Of a DNA stretch of 64,000 bases, positions 38,262-51,470 are shown in pieces. The notes below the pieces were generated by a model that saw only the letters and a list, made by a program, of their open reading frames with translations, was not told the origin of the DNA and ran no database searches. A program made the translations under genes and the position numbers. The stretch is from Congeria kusceri. Its lineage: Eukaryota; Mollusca; Bivalvia; Myida; Dreissenidae. The stretch covers positions 4,237,283 to 4,301,282 of the forward strand of contig CM051029.1 in the NCBI GenBank assembly GCA_027627225.1, read 5' to 3'. The first letter of the stretch is position 1. Each line of letters opens with the position of its first letter.

Positions 38262-38588
38262 TTCCCGTACTATATGTAAACCTGACTCCAGACGTACCAG
38301 CAATATCTGTCTTACCCCGCGTTTCAATCAGTTACATTCGGTGTATATCGTCCGTGGGACGTCCAGCAGCCATAATATACTGGCACTTGGATAAAAGAAC
38401 ACCTTCTGACTACACGGACGATGTAAACCTTACTGGGAATAGCAGCAGTGTAACGGTTGGAGATGTGACGAGCAGCATTCTTACAATAACGCCCACCACT
38501 GATAACCACGGAGCCAGAATATACTGAAATGCTTCAAACGGATACGGGACAATCATATCCAACAGGGCTCTGCTTATCGATGTGCTGA
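38262..38588 (+). pseudogene. Copy B exon Ig2 with in-frame stop
   Basis: Acceptor TTATTTTAG, donor GTAAGT at 38589; 327 bp, phase 1-1. It has 'YIRCISS' and 'IIYWHLD', but at the F-strand Cys the codon is TGA (38525-38527), where the copy A remnant has TGC. The frame continues open beyond it ('NASNGYGT', 'ALLIDVL'), so this is a single nonsense change. Skipping the exon preserves the frame; selenocysteine is unlikely for an extracellular Ig Cys. Confidence 0.85.
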
Positions 38589-39201
38589 GTAAGTGTGAAG
38601 CAGGTCAATGTAAATATATAGCTTAGGACCCTGTTGCTCAAACTTTAACCGACAATTAAGGTAACAACTGTTAAAATTTGAATGAAATTATTTATCAAAA
38701 TGAAAAATAAAAATTTTAATGGGTGAGTTTATTCTAAATAATTGTCCAATGTTTGATAAACAACTTGCGTGTAATATTATTTGTATTTACATCTAAAGTG
38801 AACAGGCTGTTTGCCAGATAAAGCTTTAAGTAACACATTAAATATAGTATATATTGCTTATCGGTATTTATGTTGCCTAACTTTTAGCTGTAAACATTAG
38901 TTTGATATTAACTTAATTCCATCGACAGTTTTTATGGATACTCAGGTATTTACGAACACATGATTTCTTTTAAATCACATATGCTATTAATGTTGTTGAA
39001 CAATAAAATTCCTATCATTGTATATACTACTCTAAATTACGTAGTATTGCTTCAAAAGCTCAAATATAGCACTACATGTATGTAATCTGAAGTCGATACG
39101 TGTTAGTGTCGTAAAGAATAAATTATTAAATTGCATTTTAAACAATGGCAACTGGCAATCAAACATTACTTTAAAGCAACTGTTATATTTTATTATTTAA
39201 G
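38589..39201. other. Copy B intron Ig2-Ig3
   Basis: About 610 bp, against 243 bp in copy A. The difference is roughly 400 bp of AT-rich sequence near 38.66-39.08 kb with no recognised element. Both ends match copy A. Confidence 0.6.
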
Positions 39202-39495
39202 CTTATCCGTCTAAGCCGACAATTCTGCACGAGACGGCAATTGTAAGTGGCACGATTTCTGTGATACAAAACAGAACTGTAGCGCTAGAATGCAACTCTT
39301 CTGGAAACCCAACTCCGAGTATTTCATGGACCTTATATAATAGTTCAGTTATTAACAATCCGATAATAACACTAAAATGGGAACGACGTTATAACACTGA
39401 CAGTGTCACGTGTAGTGCCACAAGTATTGTTACACGAACGAACGGATCTCCGAAAACACATGTAAACGTAACCAGTTTATATGTAAACGTATTAT
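39202..39495 (+). CDS. Copy B exon Ig3
   Basis: Acceptor TTATTTAAG, donor GTAAGT at 39496; 294 bp, phase 1-1, open. Signature 'VALECNSS', 'ISWTLYN', 'SVTCSAT'. This is the intact version of the exon that is frameshifted in copy A. Sequons include 'NRT', 'NSS' and 'NVT'. Confidence 0.85.
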
Positions 39496-40546
39496 GTAAG
39501 TACCTTATTATATTAGCAATGCTTTAAATGTGCCTAACTGCACTTGTCATTAGGCGAAAATAATAATCACATCGTCCTAACACACCTACACGAGGCGTGT
39601 ACTGTGTACACCGGGCTTAATGCATGTGCATAAAGTGTCGTCTTGTCCCTATTGTTATTGTGTATGCGCAGTAAAAAAGACATTTTATCATGTCTGTGAT
39701 CAGCGATTTTCTAAAAATTTAAAGGTATTCCAATAGAGACATAAAGAAAAAGGCATGTAAGCAAACATATCAGAACAAATCTACACATACATTACTGATT
39801 TCTATGCATGAGATAAGTGTGTTGATGAATTTTAACTAAAAATAGATACACCCTCTAGCGTTTTATCGATATAAATATGTGCAGTCTTGTTATCAGTGTA
39901 GCTATCGCCCATGACGACTTAATGAGTTGTTTTATCCACATATGACATAAAAAGTGTTAGCAGCTTATTTCTTCCATTCCATTGTAATGCAATGGGTGCA
40001 AGCGGGTTGTTCTTTATGGGTAGACCCTTACTATTGATCGAAACAAATGAACCATAAACAGCAGGCGAGATATATTACTTAGGAAGACGTTTATTTCTTT
40101 TTCTTGTTTCTGTATCCAGAAACTTCAGAATAAAGTACAGAATCTAACTCGAACGTATCTTACCGATTAACTTAAATATACACATTTTAGTATAAATAAG
40201 GTAATCCGTCCAAAAGGATAAATCTTATATCATACCGATATCGGCAACTCAGAGAGTTCGTCATTTTCTTATCGTCTTTATATTTAGTTACTATAGATAT
40301 AAAATAATTATGTGTTTTTGCATATTAAGCATATTTAAGTGTGTTTGTAGGTTCGAGGCCCGCAACGTTAGTTTGACTATAGACTTTGGATAACTGTGCA
40401 CATGCCTTGAAAAACAGATCAAATTGCCAACATGATAAATGGCTTGTCCCGTATTCATTACATAAGCCTTATTAGACAGACATTCTCTATATCGGAACCA
40501 AACACGTTTTCTCTATATTTCGTGATAGTGTGCATTATAGCGAGAA
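39496..40546. other. Copy B intron Ig3-Ig4, left of minisatellite
   Basis: Matches 3396-4689 of copy A except for a missing stretch of about 215 bp. No exon seen. Confidence 0.6.
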
Positions 40547-41685
40547 CGTGCATGGTAGCTGTTTTACAATGTTACTGGAAATGTAGTACGTGTATGGTAG
40601 CTGTTTTACAATATTGCTGGAAATGAAGTACGTGCATGGTAGCCGTTTTACAATGTTGCTGGAAATGTAGTACGTGCATGGTAGCTGTTTTACAATGTTG
40701 CTGGAAATGTAGTACGTGCATGGTAGCTGTTTTACAATGTTACTGGAAATGTAGTACGTGCATGGTAGCTGTTTTACAATGTTGCTGGAAATGTAGTACG
40801 TGCATGGTAGCTGTTTTACAATGTTACTGGAAATGTAGTACGTGTATGGTAGCTGTTTTACAATGTTGCTGGACATGTAGTACGTGCATGGTAGCTGTTT
40901 TACAATGTTGCTGGAAATGAAGAACGTGCATAGTAGCTGTTTTACAATGTTGCTGGAAATGTAGTACGTGCATGGTAGCAGTTTTACAATGTTACTGGAA
41001 ATGTAGTACGTGCATGGTAGCTGTTTTACAATGTTACTGGAAATGTAGTACGTGCATGGTAGCTGTTTTACAATGTTGCTGGAAATGTAGTACGTGCATG
41101 GTAGCTGTTTCACAATGTTGCTGGAAATGTAGAACGTGCATGGTAGCAGTTTTACAATGTTGCTGGAAATGTAGTACGTGCATGGTAGCTGTTTTACAAT
41201 GTTGCTGGAAATGTAGTACGTGCATGGTAGCTGATTTACAATGTTGCTGGACATGTAGTTCGAGCATGGTAGCTGTTTTACAATGTTGCTGGAAATGAAG
41301 TACGTGCATGGTAGCTGTTTTACAATGTTGCTGGAAATGTAGTACGTGCATGGTAGCTCTTTCACAATGTTGCTGGCAATGTAGTACGTGCATGGTAGCT
41401 GTTTTACAATGCTGCTGGCAATGTAGTACGTGCATGGTAGCTGTTTCACAATGTTGCTGGAAATGTAGTACGTGCATGGTAGCTGTTTTACAATGTTACC
41501 GGAAATGTAGTACGTGCATGGTAGCTGTTTTACAATGTTGCTGGAAATGTAGCACGTGCATGGTAGCTGTTTTACAATGTTGCTGGACATGTAGTACGTG
41601 TATGGTAGCTGTTTTACAATGTTGCTGGAAATGTAGTACGTGTATGGTAGCTGTTTTACAATGTTACTGGTAATGTAGTACGTGC

Positions 41686-44600
41686 ATGGTAGCTGTTTTA
41701 CAGTGTTGCTGGATATGTAGTACGTGCATGGTAGCTGTTTCACAATGTTGCTGGAAATGTAGTACGTGCATGGTAGCTGTTTTACAATGTTGCTGGACAT
41801 GTAGTACGTGTATGGTAGCTGTTTTACAATGTTGCTGGAAATGTAGTACGTGTATGGTAGCTGTTTTACAAAGTTACTGGTAATGTAGTACGTGCATGGT
41901 AGCTGTTTTACAATGTTGCTGGATATGTAGTACGTGCATGGTAGCTGTTTCACAATGTTGCTGGAAATGTAGTACGTGCATGGTAGCTGTTTTACAATGT
42001 TACCGGAAATGTAGTACGTGCATGGTAGCTGTTTTACAATGTTGCTGGAAATGTAGTACGTGCATGGTAGCTGTTTTACAATGTTGCTGGACATGTAGTA
42101 CGTGCATGGTAGCTGTTTTACAATGTTGCTGGAAATGAAGTACGTGCATGGTAGCCGTTTTACAATGTTGCTGGAAATGTAGTACGTGCATGGTAGCTGT
42201 TTTACAATGTTGCTGGAAATGGAGTACGTGCATGGTAGCTGTTTTACAATGTTACTGGAAATGTAGTACGTGCATGGTAGCTGTTTTACAATGTTGCTGG
42301 AAATGTAGTACGTGCATGGTAGCTGTTTTACAATGTTACTGGAAATGTAGTACGTGTATGGTAGCTGTTTTACAATGTTGCTGGACATGTAGTACGTGCA
42401 TGGTAGCTGTTTTACAATGTTGCTGGAAATGTAGTACGTGCATAGTAGCTGTTTTACAATGTTGCTGGAAATGTAGTACGTGCATGGTAGCTGTTTTACA
42501 ATGTTGCTGGAAATGTAGTACGTGCATGGTAGCTGTTTTACAATGTTGCTGGAAATGTAGTTCGTGCATGGTAGCTCTTTCACAATGTTGCTGGCAATGT
42601 AGTACGTGCATGGTAGCTGTTTTACAATGCTGCTGGCAATGTAGTACGTGCATGGTAGCTGTTTCACAATGTTGCTGGAAATGTAGTACGTGCATGGTAT
42701 CTGTTTTACAATGTTACCGGAAATGTAGTACGTGCATGGTAGCTGTTTTACAATGTTGCTGGAAATGTAGTACGTGCATGGTAGCTGTTTTACAATGTTG
42801 CTGGACATGTAGTACGTGTATGGTAGCTGTTTTACAATGTTGCTGGAAATGTAGTACGTGTATAGTAGCTGTTTTACAATGTTACTGGTAATGTAGTACG
42901 TGCATGGTAGCTGTTTTACAGTGTTGCTGGATATGTAGTACGTGCATGGTAGCTGTTTTACAATGCTGCTGGAAATGTAGTACGTGCATGGTAGCTGTTT
43001 CACAATGTTGCTGGAAATGTAGTACGTGCATGGTAGCAGTTTTACAATGTTGCTGGAAATGTAGTACGTGCATGGTAGCTGTTTTACAATGTTGCTGGAA
43101 ATGTAGTACGTGCATGGTAGCTGATTTACAATGTTGCTGGACATGTAGTTCGAGCATGGTAGCTGTTTTACAATGTTGCTGGAAATGTAGTACGTGCATG
43201 GTAGCTGTTTTACAATGTTGCTGGAAATGTAGTTCGTGCATGGTAGCTCTTTCACAATGTTGCTGGCAATGTAGTACGTGCATGGTACCTGTTTTACAAT
43301 GCTGCTGGCAATGTAGTACGTGCATGGTAGCTGTTTCACAATGTTGCTGGAAATGTAGTACGTGCATGGTAGCTGTTTTACAATGTTGCAGGAAATGTAG
43401 TACGTGCATGGCAGCTGATTTACAATGTTGCTGGAAATGTAGTACGTGCATGGTAGCTGTTTTACAATGTTGCTGGACATGTAGTACGTGTATGGTAGCT
43501 GTTTTACAATGTTGCTGGAAATGTACTACGTGTATAGTAGCTGTTTTACAATGTTACTGGTAATGTAGTACGTGCATGGTAGCTGTTTTACAGTGTTGCT
43601 GGATATGTAGTACGTGCATGGTAGCTGTTTCACAATGTTGCTGGAAATGTAGTACGTGCATGGTAGCTGTTTTACAATGTTGCTGGACATGTAGTACGTG
43701 TATGGTAGCTGTTTTACAATGTTGCTGGAAATGTAGTACGTGTATGGTAGCTGTTTTACAAAGTTACTGGTAATGTAGTACGTGCATGGTAGCTGTTTTA
43801 CAATGTTGCTGGATATGTAGTACGTGCATGGTAGCTGTTTCACAATGTTGCTGGAAATGTAGTACGTGCATGGTAGCTGTTTTACAATGTTACCGGAAAT
43901 GTAGTACGTGCATGGTAGCTGTTTTACAATGTTGCTGGAAATGTAGTACGTGCATGGTAGCTGTTTTACAATGTTGCTGGACATGTAGTACGTGCATGGT
44001 AGCTGTTTTACAATGTTGCTGGAAATGAAGTACGTTCATGGTAGCCGTTTTACAATGTTGCTGGAAATGTAGTACGTGCATGGTAGCTGTTTTACAATGT
44101 TGCTGGAAATGTAGTACGTGCATGGTAGCTGTTTTACAATGTTACTGGAAATGTAGTACGTGCATGGTAGCTGTTTTACAATGTTGCTGGAAATGTAGTA
44201 CGTGCATGGTAGCTGTTTTACAATGTTACTGGAAATGTAGTACGTGTATGGTAGCTGTTTTACAATGTTGCTGGACATGTAGTACGTGCATGGTAGCTGT
44301 TTTACAATGTTGCTGGAAATGTAGTACGTGCATAGTAGCTGTTTTACAATGTTGCTGGAAATGTAGTACGTGCATGGTAGCTGTTTTACAATGTTGCTGG
44401 AAATGTAGTACGTGCATGGTAGCTGTTTTACAATGTTGCTGGAAATGTAGTTCGTGCATGGTAGCTCTTTCACAATGTTGCTGGCAATGTAGTACGTGCA
44501 TGGTAGCTGTTTTACAATGCTGCTGGCAATGTAGTACGTGCATGGTAGCTGTTTCACAATGTTGCTGGAAATGTAGTACGTGCATGGAAGCTGTTTTACA

Positions 44601-44781
44601 ATGTTACCGGAAATGTAGTACGTGCATGGTAGCTGTTTTACAATGTTGCTGGAAATGTAGTACGTGCATGGTAGCTGTTTTACAATGTTGCTGGACATGT
44701 AGTACGTGTATGGTAGCTGTTTTACAATGTTGCTGGAAATGTAGTACGTGTATAGTAGCTGTTTTACAATGTTACTGGTAA
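41686..44781. repeat. 1890 bp higher-order repeat (45 units)
   Basis: The variant order from about 41686 to 42891 is repeated from about 43576 to 44781, an offset of 1890 bp or 45 units, with few differences. This indicates block duplication rather than single-unit slippage. Confidence 0.8.
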
Positions 44782-44974
44782 TGTAGTACGTGCATGGTAG
44801 CTGTTTTACAGTGTTGCTGGATATGTAGTACGTGCATGGTAGCTGTTTCACAATGTTGCTGGAAATGTAGTACGTGCATGGTAGCTGTTTTACAATGTTG
44901 CTGGACATGTAGTACGTGTATGGTAACTGTTTTACAATGATGCTGGAAATGTAGTACGTGTATGGTAGCTGTTT

Positions 44975-47900
44975 TTCAAAGTTACTGGTAATGTAGTACG
45001 TGCATGGTAGCTGTTTTACAATGTTGCTGGGTATGTAGTACGTGCATGGTAGCTGTTTCACAATGTTGCTGGAAATGTAGCACGTGCATGGTAGCTGTTT
45101 TACAATGTTACCGGAAATGTAGTACGTGCATGGTAGCTGTTTTACAATGTTGCTGGAAATGTAGTACGTGCATGGTAGCTGTTTTACAATGTTGCTGGAC
45201 ATGTAGTACGTGTATGGTAGCTGTTTTACAATGATACTGGTAATGTAGTACGTGCATGGTGGCTGTTTTACAATGTTGCTGGACATGTAGTACGTGCATG
45301 GTAGCTGTTTTACAATGTTGCTGGACATGTAGTACGTGTATGGTAGCTGTTTTACAATGTTGCTGGAAATGTAGTACGTGCATGGTAGCTGTTTTACAAT
45401 GTTGCTGGAAATGTAGTACGTGTATGGTAGCTGTTTTACAATGTTGCTGGAAATGTAGTACGTGCATGGTAACTGTTTTACAATGTTGCTGGAAATGTAG
45501 TACGTGCATGGTAGCTGTTTTACAATGTTGCTGGAAATGTAGTACGTGCATGGTAGCTGTTTTACATTCGTGCATGGTAGCTTTTTTACTATGTTACTGG
45601 TAATGTAGTACCCGCATGGTAGCTGTTTTACAATGTTGCTGGAAATGTAGTACGTGCATGGTAGCTGTTTTGCAATGTTGCTGGAAATGTAGTATGCGCA
45701 TGGTAGCTGTTTTACAATGCTGCTGGACATGTAGTACGTGGATGGTAGCTGTTTTACAATGTTGCTGGAAATGTAGTACGTGCATGGTAGCTGTTTTACA
45801 ATGTTACTGGTAATGTAGTACGTGCATGGTAGCTGTTTTACAATGTTGCTGGACATGTAGTACGTGCATGGTAGCTGTTTCACAATGTTGCTCGACAGGT
45901 AGTACGTGCATGGTAGCTGTTTTACAATGTTGCTGGACATGTAGTACGTGCATGGTAGCTGTTTTACAATGTTGCTGGACATGTAGTTCGAGCATGGTAG
46001 CTGTTTTACAATGTTGCTGGAAATGTAGTACGTGCATGGTAGCTGTTTTACAATGTTGCTGGAAATGTAGTTCGTGCATGGTAGCTCTTTCACAATGTTG
46101 CTGGCAATGTAGTACGTGCATGGTAGCTGTTTTACAATGCTGCTGGCAATGAAGTACGTGCATGGTAGCTGTTTTACAGTGTTGCTGGATATGTAGTACA
46201 TGCATGGTAGCAGTTTCACAATCTTGTTGGAAATGTAGTACGTGCATGGTAGCTGTTTTACAATGTTGCTGGACATGTAGTACGTGTATGGTAGCTGTTT
46301 TACAATGTTGCTGGAAATGTAGTACGTGTATGGTAGCTGTTTTACAAAGTTACTGGTAATGTAGTACGTGCATGGTAGCTGTTTTACAATGTTGCTGGAT
46401 ATGTAGTACGTGCATGGTAGCTGTTTCACAATGTTGCTGGAAATGTAGTACGTGCATGGTAGCTGTTTTACAATGTTACCGGAAATGTAGTACGTGCATG
46501 GTAGCTGTTTTACAATGTTGCTGGAAATGTAGTACGTGCATGGTAGCTGTTTTACAATGTTGCTGGAAATGTAGTACGTGCATGGTAGCTGTTTTACAAT
46601 GTTGCTGGACATGTAGTACGTGTATGGTAGCTGTTTTACAATGATACTGGTAATGTAGTACGTGCATGGTGGCTGTTTTACAATGTTGCTGGACATGTAG
46701 TACGTGCATGGTAGCTGTTTTACAATGTTGCTGGACATGTAGTACGTGTATGGTAGCTGTTTTACAATGTTGCTGGAAATGTAGTACGTGCATGGTAGCT
46801 GTTTTACAATGTTGCTGGAAATGTAGTACGTGTATGGTAGCTGTTTTACAATGTTGCTGGAAATGTAGTACGTGCATGGTAACTGTTTTACAATGTTGCT
46901 GGAAATGTAGTACGTGCATGGTAGCTGTTTTACAATGTTGCTGGAAATGTAGTACGTGCATGGTAGCTGTTTTACATTCGTGCATGGTAGCTTTTTTACT
47001 ATGTTACTGGTAATGTAGTACCCGCATGGTAGCTGTTTTACAATGTTGCTGGAAATGTAGTACGTGCATGGTAGCTGTTTTGCAATGTTGCTGGAAATGT
47101 AGTATGCGCATGGTAGCTGTTTTACAATGCTGCTGGACATGTAGTACGTGGATGGTAGCTGTTTTACAATGTTGCTGGAAATGTAGTACGTGCATGGTAG
47201 CTGTTTTACAATGTTACTGGTAATGTAGTACGTGCATGGTAGCTGTTTTACAATGTTGCTGGACATGTAGTACGTGCATGGTAGCTGTTTCACAATGTTG
47301 CTCGACATGTAGTACGTGCATGGTAGCTGTTTTACAATGTTGCTGGACATGTAGTACGTGCATGGTAGCTGTTTTACAATGTTGCTGGACATGTAGTTCG
47401 AGCATGGTAGCTGTTTTACAATGTTGCTGGAAATGTAGTACGTGCATGGTAGCTGTTTTACAATGTTGCTGGAAATGTAGTTCGTGCATGGTAGCTCTTT
47501 CACAATGTTGCTGGCAATGTAGTACGTGCATGGTAGCTGTTTTACAATGCTGCTGGCAATGTAGTACGTGCATGGTAGCTGTTTTACAGTGTTGCTGGAT
47601 ATGTAGTACATGCATGGTAGCAGTTTCACAATCTTGTTGGAAATGTAGTACGTGCATGGTAGCTGTTTTACAATGTTGCTGGACATGTAGTACGTGTATG
47701 GTAGCTGTTTTACAATGTTGCTGGAAATGTAGTACGTGTATGGTAGCTGTTTTACAAAGTTACTGGTAATGTAGTACGTGCATGGTAGCTGTTTTACAAT
47801 GTTGCTGGATATGTAGTACGTGCATGGTAGCTGTTTCACAATGTTGCTGGAAATGTAGTACGTGCATGGTAGCTGTTTTACAATGTTACCGGAAATGTAG

Positions 47901-48423
47901 TACGTGCATGGTAGCTGTTTTACAATGTTGATGGAAATTTAGTACGTGCATGGTAGCTGTTTTACAATGTTGCTGGACATGTAGTACGTGTATGGTAGCT
48001 GTTTTACAATGTTGCTGGAAATGTAGTACGTGTATGGTAGCTGTTTTACAATGTTACTGGTAATGTAGTACGTGCATGGTAGCTGTTTTACAATGTTGCT
48101 GGACATGTAGTACGTGCATGGTAGCTGTTTTACAATGTTGCTGGACATGTAGTACGTGTATGGTAGCTGTTTTACAATGTTGCTGGAAATGTAGTACGTG
48201 CATGGTAGCTGTTTTACAATGTTGCTGGAAATGTAGTACGTGTATGGTAGCTGTTTTTCAATGTTGCTGGAAATGTAGTACGTGCATGGTAGCTGTTTTA
48301 CAATGTTGCTGGAAATGTAGTACGTGCATGGTAGCTGTTTTACAATGTTGCTGGAAATGCAGCACGTGCATGGTAGCTGCTTTACATTCGTGCATCGTAG
48401 CTTTTTTACAATGTTACTGGTAA
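44975..48423. repeat. 1410 bp higher-order repeat marked by a 24 bp truncated unit
   Basis: A unit shortened by 18 bp (TTTTACATTCGTGCATGG) occurs near 45563, 46973 and 48383, exactly 1410 bp apart. 1410 equals 33 full units plus the 24 bp one. Neighbouring variants such as the CCCGCATGG and ATGCGCATGG units repeat at the same offset. Confidence 0.85.
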
Positions 48424-50297
48424 TGTAGTACCCGCATGGTAGCTGTTTTTCAATGTTGCTGGAAATGTAGTACGTGCATGGTAGCTGTTTTGCAATGTTG
48501 CTGGAAATGTAGTACGCGCATGGTAGCTGCTTTACAATGTTGCTGGACATGTAGTACGTGTATGGTAGCTGTTTTACAATGTTGCTGGAAATGTACTACG
48601 TGCATGGTAGCTGTTTTACAATGTTACTGGTAATGTAGTACGTGCATGGTAGCTGTTTTACAATGTTGCTGGACATGTAGTACGTGCATGGTAGCTGTTT
48701 CACAATGTTGCTGGACATGTAGTACGTGCATGGTAGCTGTTTTACAATGTTGCTGGACATGTAGTACGTGCATGGTAGCTGTTTTACAATGTTGCTGGAA
48801 ATGTAGTACGGGCATGGTAGCTGTTTTACAATGTTGCTGGAAATGTAGTACGTGCATGGTAGCTGTTTTACAATGTTGCTGGAAATGTAGTACGTGCATG
48901 GTAGCTGTTTTACAATGTTGCTGGTAATGTAGTACGTGCATGGTAGCTGTTTTACAATGTTGCTGGAAATGTAGTACGTGCATAGTAGCTGTTTTACAAT
49001 GTTGCTGGACATGTAGTACGTGCATGGTAGCTGTTTTACAGTGTTACTGGAAATGTAGTACGTGCATGGTTGCTGTTTTACAATGTTGCTGACAATGTAG
49101 TACGTGCATGGTAGCTGTTTTACAATGTTGCTGGAAATGTAGTACGTGCATGGTAGCTGTTTTACAATGTTGCTGGAAATGTAGTACGGGCATGGTAGCT
49201 GTTTTACAATGTTGCTGGAAATGTAGTACGTGCATGGTAGCTGTTTTACAATGTTGCTGGAAATGTAGTACGTGCATGGTAGCTGTTTTACAATGTTGCT
49301 GGACATGTAGTACGTGCATGGTAGCTGTTTTACAATGTTGCTGGAAATGTAGTACGTGCATGGTAGCTGTTTTACAATGTTGCTGGACATGTAGTACGTG
49401 CATGGTAGCTGTTTTACAGTGTTACTGGAAATGTAGTACGTGCATGGTTGCTGTTTTACAATGTTGCTGACAATGTAGTACGTGCATGGTAGCTGTTTTA
49501 CAATGTTGCTGGAAATGTAGTACGTGCATGGTAGCTGTTTTACAATGTTGCTGGAAATGTAGTACGTGCATGGTAGCTGTTGTACAATGTTGCTGGAAAT
49601 GTAGTACGTGCATGGTAGCTGTTTTACAATGTTGCTGGAAATGTAGTACGGGCATGGTAGCTGTTTTACAATGTTGCTGGAAATGTAGTACGTGCATGGT
49701 AGCTGTTTTACAATGTTGCTGGAAATGTAGTACGTGCATGGTAGCTGTTTTACAATGTTGCTGGTAATGTAGTACGTGCATGGTAGCTGTTTTACAATGT
49801 TGCTGGAAATGTAGTACGTGCATGGTAGCTGTTTTACAATGTTGCTGGACATGTAGTACGTGCATGGTAGCTGTTTTACAGTGTTACTGGAAATGTAGTA
49901 CGTGCATGGTTGCTGTTTTACAATGTTGCTGACAATGTAGTACGTGCATGGTAGCTGTTTTACAATGTTGCTGGAAATGTAGTACGTGCATGGTAGCTGT
50001 TTTACAATGTTGCTGGAAATGTAGTACGTGCATGGTAGCTGTTGTACAATGTTGCTGGAAATGTAGTACGTGCATGGTAGCTGTTTTACAATGTTGCTGG
50101 AAATGTAGTTCGTGCACGGTAGCTGTTTCACAATGTTGAATGACGTGTTATTAGTATGCAAATTTCCGTGTGAGTTTTTCATCTTTGGTAGTGTCTATTT
50201 TATGGGGACTGTTCGTTTTATTTTTTTTCCTAACAAACAACAGTACGAATAAATAGGAGAAAACGTTGTTTATGCTAAATCAATCATTTTGCTGCAG

Positions 50298-50600
50298 ATC
50301 CCCCATCTACCCCAGTGTGTAAACTAGGGACATATGCAACAACTTCGACAAACATCCGGATTGTTTTAAATGAATCTTTGACAATGACCTGCATTAGCAG
50401 CAGTAGCCCTCCACCCTCACGTTATACATGGACACTGTCAGGTGGAGATTTAATGAACGGAATACATCTCATAATTCAAAGTGTGCAGTCTAGCGGTAAT
50501 GATACATACACACTAGAAGTGGTCAATGAAATGAACGCAACTTTGGAAAAGCAGGTCGTTACTGGAAGCGTCACTGCTTCTTATACACTTGAATTTTTAT
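50298..50600 (+). CDS. Copy B exon Ig4
   Basis: Acceptor TTTTGCTGCAG, donor GTGAGT at 50601; 303 bp, phase 1-1, open. 'LTMTCISS' and 'YTWTLSG' are present and, as in copy A, the F-strand Cys is replaced ('NDTYTLEV'). Confidence 0.8.
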
Positions 50601-50847
50601 GTGAGTATCTTCAAAAAGGCAAGTTATTTGTGTGTTTGTCTGTAGTGCTCAATATAAGTCCCAATATGTTTATCTCGCTTATACATCAATTTAGTATACT
50701 AACTGGTTATATTATGGTCTTATTAAAGTTAGTGATACAGACAGTAAGTTTTTTTTATTTCTTAATACATTGTTAAACATTAATTCAAGTATTATTCATA
50801 TACGATTTGACTTAAACACTAAACAGTATACTTGTCACTTATTGCAG

Positions 50848-51144
50848 ACCCTGTGACACAACTTTCTCTCTATCATCGAGGTGAACATGATCAACAAATT
50901 ACCAGTCCCACCGTTAGCGTTGTGAGAGGTCATGAGTTCAGTTTAAGATGCAATGCTCTTTCGAATCCTCCTGCTAGTTATGTATGGACATCAAATGGTA
51001 CTCTGTCTGCAACAGGTGGTAACTGGAGTACTTCTCTAATGGACGACACCATTATTCAGTGTATTGCTAGCAATATTCTCGACCCGACCGGGAAGGAAAA
51101 GAGAAACACTTTTAGTTTTATAAGCATTACAGCAAATGTATTGT
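50848..51144 (+). CDS. Copy B exon Ig5
   Basis: Acceptor CTTATTGCAG, donor GTAAGC at 51145; 297 bp, phase 1-1, open. 'FSLRCNA', 'YVWTSNG', 'TIIQCIAS'. Very close to copy A. Confidence 0.85.
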
Positions 51145-51402
51145 GTAAGCGGAATTTATTTAATTAATCTTGTTCACTAGTAGCGTTTACCACATGATTA
51201 TTTCGGGGAAGAGTTATCTACATACTGTAAGCATATACGAGGTATATAATCTATGAAACTAGGATGAGTGACACATTTAACAATATAATTGGTATATTAT
51301 TAAGCAATACAAAGGCGTCTTAATTAAAAAAAGTAGAAATAATATCAACCATTACAACTGTATTGTTTACAATAATTAACAAAACTTCTTTTAAACTGGA
51401 AA

Positions 51403-51470
51403 CTCCATGAGTATCGAACCCACGATATAGGCGCCATAAGAACAAAAATCGCTGTAACCATCGCCGCGTG
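51403..51470 (-). mobile_element. tRNA-derived SINE head (or tRNA pseudogene), copy B intron
   Basis: The counterpart of 6290-6356. The minus strand has GGGTTCGATACTC as a B box and TGGTTACAGC as an A-box-like segment, and it is a slightly better B-box match than in copy A. Confidence 0.5.

Larger units (their letters stand above)
40547..50138. repeat. 42 bp minisatellite, expanded array (about 228 units)
   Basis: Tandem units of 42 bp beginning GTAGCTGTTTTACAATGTTG and ending GTAGTACGTGCATG, with recurring variants (GTTACTGG, GTTTCACAATG, GGACATG, GGTAATG, AGCTCTTTCAC, TTCGAGCATGG). Array length 9.6 kb. It lies wholly inside one intron, between the same flanks as the 8-unit array of copy A. 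The unit is divisible by three and lacks stops in several frames, so minus-strand frames of 981, 1267 and 528 codons and many shorter ones exist; they begin and end at array variants and carry no leader or domain. I do not call genes here. Confidence 0.97.

Noticed and set aside
40535..43480. Open frames of hundreds of codons on both strands in the minisatellite (40.5-50.2 kb)
   Set aside because: They arise because a 42 bp stop-free unit is a multiple of three. There is no leader or domain, and their ends fall on random unit variants. Kept only as a low-interest test.
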